Origin: Atopobiaceae bacterium | GTDB taxonomy: Bacteria > Actinomycetota > Coriobacteriia > Coriobacteriales > Atopobiaceae | NCBI GenBank assembly: GCA_017460265.1 | Contig: JAFUBJ010000229.1 | Location: forward strand, 1 to 6,569 | DNA: 6,569 bases | Reading direction: 5' to 3' | In this document: piece by piece, positions 5,336 through 6,569 of the stretch | How positions within the stretch are numbered: position 1 is the first letter of the stretch | How the letters are laid out: each line of letters begins with the position of its first letter | Translations under genes and position numbers: made by a program | Notes under the pieces: generated by a model | Databases searched by the model: none | Told to the model about the DNA's origin: nothing | Seen by the model: the letters and a program-made list of their open reading frames with translations, nothing else

Positions 5336-6058
5336 GTGTCTGACTACAAGTACAAGCGCGTCCTTTTGAAGCTCTCTGGCGAGGCGCTCATGGGCTCACA
5401 GGACTTTGGCATCGATCCCGCCGTGCCCCAGCGCATCGCAGAGGCCATCAAGCCCGCCTACGATGACGGCATCCAGATTGCCGTCGTGGTTGGCGGGGGA
5501 AACATCTACCGCGGCGTCGAGGGTGCCGCCGAGGGCATGGACCGTGCCCAGGGCGACAACATGGGCATGCTCGCCACCGTCATCAACTCGCTTGCCCTGC
5601 AGGACTGCTTCGAGAAGAACGGCATCGACTGTCGCGTCATGAGCGCCATCGAGATGCACGCCATCTCTGAGACCTACATCCGTCGCCGCGCCATCCGCCA
5701 TCTTGAGAAGGGCCGCCTCACCATCTTTGCCGCCGGTACGGGCAATCCCTACTTCACGACCGACACCGCGGCGGCGCTGCGCGCCTGCGAGATTGGCGCC
5801 GAGGTCCTCATGAAGGCCACCAAGGTCGACGGCATCTACGACAAGGACCCCGTCAAGTATCCCGAGGCCAAGAAGTTCGACACGATTACGTACCGCGACG
5901 TCCTCAAGTGGCGTCTGCAGGTCATGGACGCCACGGCAACGGCGCTTTGCCAGGACAACCACATGCCGATCATGGTGTTCAACATGGAGCAGGAAGGTGC
6001 GATCGTCAACGCCCTCAAGGGCCTTTCCGTCGGCACGACGGTCGTAGAAGAGAACTAG
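5336..6058 (+). CDS. pyrH: Uridylate (UMP) kinase
   Basis: PyrH is the bacterial hexameric UMP kinase of the amino-acid kinase fold. It phosphorylates UMP to UDP with ATP in pyrimidine nucleotide synthesis and is usually activated by GTP and inhibited by UTP. From the GTG at 5336 the protein has 240 residues, the normal length. Visible family blocks are KRVLLKLSGEALMG (7-20), VVVGGGNIYRG (50-60), GMDRAQGDNMGMLATVIN (67-84) and YIRRRAIRHLEKG. GTGNPYFTTDT (134-144) with the following AAALRACEIGAEVLMKATKVDG completes the nucleotide-binding region, and a conserved LKWRLQVMDATA helix follows. No key segment is missing. An upstream start at 5066 would add about 90 unrelated residues and overlap tsf, so it is rejected. 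It has its own predicted promoter and is separated from tsf by a hairpin. frr follows 13 bases after the TAG. Confidence 0.97.
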   Translation: MSDYKYKRVLLKLSGEALMGSQDFGIDPAVPQRIAEAIKPAYDDGIQIAVVVGGGNIYRGVEGAAEGMDRAQGDNMGMLATVINSLALQDCFEKNGIDCRVMSAIEMHAISETYIRRRAIRHLEKGRLTIFAAGTGNPYFTTDTAAALRACEIGAEVLMKATKVDGIYDKDPVKYPEAKKFDTITYRDVLKWRLQVMDATATALCQDNHMPIMVFNMEQEGAIVNALKGLSVGTTVVEEN

Positions 6059-6071
6059 GGGGAGACTCAAC

Positions 6072-6569
6072 ATGAGCGAGTACACCGACTCAGCCAAGGC
6101 CCAGATGGACAAGTGCATCGAGGCGCTGAAGCACAACTTTGCCAAGGTGCGCACCGGACGCGCCAACCCGCATGCCCTCGACGACATCCGCGTCGACTAC
6201 TACGGCGTCCCGACGCCCATCCTGCAGCTTGCGGGCGTCAAGGTCCCCGAGGCCTCCATGCTCGTCGTGGAGCCCTGGGACAAGAGCTCCCTGCGTGCCA
6301 TCGAGCGTGCCATCATGGACTCCGACCTCGGCATCACCCCCTCTAACGACGGCGTGTGCATCCGCCTTCCGTTCCCCAAGCCGACGGAGGAGCGTCGTCG
6401 CGAGCTCGTCAAGGAGTGCGGGCGCTACGCCGAGCAGTCCAAGGTCGCCATTCGCAACGCCCGTCGCGACGCCAACGAGGAGGTCGAGGTCCTCGAGAAG
6501 GAGGGCGAGCTCACCGAGGACGACCTTGCCCGCGAGAAGAAGGCCATCCAGAAGCTGACGGACCAGTAC
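6072..6569 (+). CDS. frr: Ribosome recycling factor (3' partial)
   Basis: RRF works with EF-G to split the post-termination ribosome so its subunits can be reused. The ATG at 6072 has GGAG at 6061-6064, seven bases upstream, and the frame runs open for 166 codons to the right edge. RRF usually has about 185 residues, so roughly 19 are missing. Domain I helix and tip residues show VRTGRANP (26-33), then VDYYGVPTPILQLAGV (41-56), the VPEASMLVVEPWDKSSL block and IERAIMDSDLGITPSNDG (77-94). TEERRRELVK (105-114), AIRNARRDAN (126-135) and the QKLTDQY segment follow. The hinge stretch reads RLPFPKPTEERR where RLP-LPPLTEERR-like sequence is usual. The gene is tightly spaced after pyrH, the common bacterial pyrH-frr pair. 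Confidence 0.97.
   Translation, partial: MSEYTDSAKAQMDKCIEALKHNFAKVRTGRANPHALDDIRVDYYGVPTPILQLAGVKVPEASMLVVEPWDKSSLRAIERAIMDSDLGITPSNDGVCIRLPFPKPTEERRRELVKECGRYAEQSKVAIRNARRDANEEVEVLEKEGELTEDDLAREKKAIQKLTDQY

Noticed and set aside
1..6569. A hidden defence, CRISPR, toxin-antitoxin or biosynthetic system
   Set aside because: All coding space is taken by seven well-known core genes. The two gaps (219 and 193 bases) hold only regulatory signals, with no repeat array or extra gene.

Overview
The window is a GC-rich stretch of bacterial core genome, with every gene on the + strand. It reads dprA (5' end missing) - trmFO - xerC-type recombinase - rpsB - tsf - pyrH - frr (3' end missing). The source is probably an actinobacterium of the Coriobacteriia (Olsenella/Atopobium/Collinsella-like). 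This is inferred from three things: strong GC bias at third codon positions, a folate-dependent TrmFO (rare in other Actinobacteria), and a gene order that resembles a thinned version of the Bacillus chromosome (dprA-topA-trmFO-xerC-hslVU-codY ... rpsB-tsf-pyrH-frr). Species cannot be named from the sequence alone.

Region 1 (bases 1-3251) is tightly packed DNA and tRNA maintenance: dprA (single-strand DNA/RecA loader), trmFO (FAD enzyme making m5U54 in tRNA) and a tyrosine recombinase of the XerC/XerD family. Gaps are 37 and 3 bases, and the Shine-Dalgarno of the recombinase lies inside the end of trmFO, so the three are probably co-transcribed. topA, often found between dprA and trmFO elsewhere, is absent.

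Region 2 (3252-3470) is a 219-base intergenic segment. It has an extended -10 promoter (TGC-TATACT) and a leader of about 134 nt with possible hairpins, including one segment that could mask the rpsB Shine-Dalgarno. It is a candidate site for S2 feedback control.

Region 3 (3471-5142) is the rpsB-tsf translation unit (ribosomal protein S2 and EF-Ts). It is followed by 193 bases with consecutive hairpins, the last a perfect 12-bp stem that probably ends or attenuates the transcript, and then a second extended -10 promoter (TGT-TAGAAT).

Region 4 (5336-6569) is pyrH (UMP kinase, GTG start) and frr (ribosome recycling factor), 13 bases apart and presumably one transcript.

No mobile element, CRISPR array, tRNA/rRNA gene, toxin-antitoxin or defence module is visible. 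I found no undescribed multi-gene system. The points worth checking are regulatory structures and some motif departures in DprA, EF-Ts and RRF.
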